Positions 4,358-5,325 of a stretch of 5,325 nucleotides of DNA are shown here, piece by piece; position 1 is the stretch's first letter; every line of letters begins with the position of its first letter. The translations under genes and the position numbers were made by a program. Location: assembly GCA_002401525.1 (NCBI GenBank), contig NVTH01000127.1:1900-7224 (forward strand), read 5' to 3'. This DNA comes from Moraxellaceae bacterium (GTDB lineage Bacteria; Pseudomonadota; Gammaproteobacteria; Pseudomonadales; UBA3067). The notes under the pieces were generated by a model. It was not told the DNA's origin. It made no database searches and saw only the letters and a list, made by a program, of their open reading frames with translations.

Positions 4358-5325
4358 ATGAATCCAGACTGGCAACAATTTCTCCAACAAAATAGTGCCA
4401 CCCTAAAAGATGGTAAAGTCGCCTACTTCGCCGATCCAGATCATGAATTAAGTCAATACCAAGCCGACAATCTACTCTGCGATCTTAGTCATTTGGATTT
4501 ATTATCCATTACCGGCGCCGAAGCCAAACTATTTCTACAAGGCCAACTGACTTGCGATTTAGAGCAAATCGACGAATCACAATTTCAACTGGGCGCGTTC
4601 TGCAACCCGAAAGGACGCACCATCGCCTCATTCCGCCTGTTTCGTGTTGGCGATGAGTACTTGCTACAAACACCGCCTCAAATGGGCGCGGTGATCCAAC
4701 AAGCGCTGAATAAATACATCATTTTTTCCAAAGCTGAAACTCAGCTCAATACCAATCAATGGGTTTGTTTCGGCTTAATGGGAGCGCAGGCCCAAGACCT
4801 CCTAGAATCAGCTATCCCCTCGCTCACAGCCCCCACCAATCCCAATGGCATTTCCGTTTGCAGCCACAACGATACCAAGTCCGACACCACCAACACTAAT
4901 ACCACCACCAACACGAATGCTAATGCAGATTTCCAGGGCGTGCGAATCATTAGGGATTTCGGCCGCTATCCTCGCTACCTTATTATTGCTCCTGCAGAAA
5001 AAGCCATTCAACTTTGGCAACAGCTTACGCCTCACTGCACACCTTGTGGCAATGAATTGTGGGCGCTGCGAGACATCCTTGAAGGTTACGCTCAAATCAC
5101 CCCGACGATCAGCGAACAATGGTTGCCTCACAACCTTAACTACCAAGCTATTCAAGCCATCAACTTTAAAAAGGGTTGTTATACCGGGCAAGAAGTCATT
5201 GCCCGCATGGAGTATCGAGGCAAACTTAAAACCCAAATGTTCATCGCCTACGCGAACCTAAGCAGCCCACCTAAACAAGGTCAGGCGCTAATCAATAGTG
5301 AAACAGGCAAATCTCAAGGGGAAAT
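4358..5325 (+). CDS. ygfZ: YgfZ, folate-binding Fe-S maintenance / tRNA-modification protein (3' end cut off)
   Basis: YgfZ is a cytoplasmic GcvT-fold protein that binds folate and supports certain Fe-S enzymes, such as the tRNA thiomethylase MiaB; IBA57 is the eukaryotic relative. The window holds 322 codons and no stop. The N-terminal folate-binding domain begins near residue 46 (LDLLSITGAEAKLFLQGQLTCDL) and continues with FCNPKGRTIASFRLFR and NKYIIFSK. The hallmark KGCYTGQE motif is at 272-279, with Cys274, the counterpart of Escherichia Cys228, followed by VIARMEYRGK. About 50 C-terminal residues are probably missing. The protein has about 25 extra N-terminal residues and a Thr/Asn-rich insert at 173-190, placing its Cys 46 residues later than in Escherichia. 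ATG at 4358 is set by an in-frame TAA just upstream. It is divergent from sdhE, as in related genomes. Confidence 0.93.
   Translation, partial: MNPDWQQFLQQNSATLKDGKVAYFADPDHELSQYQADNLLCDLSHLDLLSITGAEAKLFLQGQLTCDLEQIDESQFQLGAFCNPKGRTIASFRLFRVGDEYLLQTPPQMGAVIQQALNKYIIFSKAETQLNTNQWVCFGLMGAQAQDLLESAIPSLTAPTNPNGISVCSHNDTKSDTTNTNTTTNTNANADFQGVRIIRDFGRYPRYLIIAPAEKAIQLWQQLTPHCTPCGNELWALRDILEGYAQITPTISEQWLPHNLNYQAIQAINFKKGCYTGQEVIARMEYRGKLKTQMFIAYANLSSPPKQGQALINSETGKSQGE
4874..4927 (+). repeat. Thr/Asn low-complexity insert in ygfZ with an 18-bp-period direct repeat
   Basis: Residues 173-190 of YgfZ contain 8 Thr and 5 Asn. At DNA level ACCACCAACACTAAT (4886-4900) recurs as ACCACCAACACGAAT (4904-4918), 14 of 15 bases identical with an 18-bp period, so the frame is kept. 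This looks like slippage expansion in a surface loop between two conserved parts of the fold. Confidence 0.8.

Noticed and set aside
4756..5236. Open frames of 64 and 142 codons on the minus strand and 138 codons on the plus strand within ygfZ
   Set aside because: They are other-frame readings of ygfZ, which carries clear family motifs. The Gly/Val-rich stretch on the minus strand is just the complement of the Thr/Asn repeat.
1..5325. CRISPR array, insertion sequence, tRNA/rRNA gene or phage module
   Set aside because: No spaced direct repeats of suitable size, transposase motifs, terminal repeats or RNA-gene signatures were found; the genes are conserved core genes in familiar order.

Overview
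The window is a piece of gammaproteobacterial chromosome. Every long gene belongs to a recognisable family, and the order is one I know from Escherichia and Pseudomonas relatives: rpoE-rseA-rseB on the minus strand, divergent from nadB; nadB convergent with an sdhE-ygfX pair; and ygfZ divergent from sdhE. Base composition looks moderate (neither AT- nor GC-extreme). The RseA protein resembles both RseA and MucA, so a marine or environmental gammaproteobacterium outside the Enterobacteriaceae is plausible. The sequence alone does not fix a genus.

Layout. Positions 1-38 (minus) hold the first codons of rseB, with a strong ribosome binding site inside the end of rseA. rseA (38-784, minus) is the membrane anti-sigma factor. 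A 182-bp gap (785-966) is unusually long for this operon and carries a cluster of degenerate 14-bp tandem repeats. rpoE (967-1536, minus) is the envelope-stress sigma factor. The 285-bp divergent region (1537-1821) holds a likely 36-codon leader ORF whose stop codon abuts the rpoE start, a candidate sigma-E promoter, a candidate nadB -10 element and a 7-bp-arm inverted repeat. nadB (1822-3468, plus) is L-aspartate oxidase. Its stop codon overlaps the stop codon of ygfX (3465-3950, minus). ygfX in turn overlaps sdhE (3931-4191, minus) by 20 nt. A 166-bp divergent region with a 25-bp near-perfect palindrome separates sdhE from ygfZ (4358 to the window end, plus), which is cut off at its 3' end.

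How the genes work together. RpoE, RseA and RseB form the regulated-proteolysis circuit that senses outer-membrane protein stress. NadB makes iminoaspartate for NAD synthesis. SdhE inserts FAD into succinate dehydrogenase or fumarate reductase flavoproteins, which are homologues of NadB. YgfX is a small membrane protein that goes with SdhE. YgfZ is a folate-binding protein that helps maintain certain Fe-S enzymes.

No mobile element, CRISPR array, RNA gene or defence system is visible. What deserves a second look is regulatory or structural: the rpoE leader ORF, the rpoE-rseA repeats, the sdhE/ygfZ palindrome, the inverted repeat before nadB, and a Thr/Asn-rich insert in YgfZ that looks like a recent slippage expansion.
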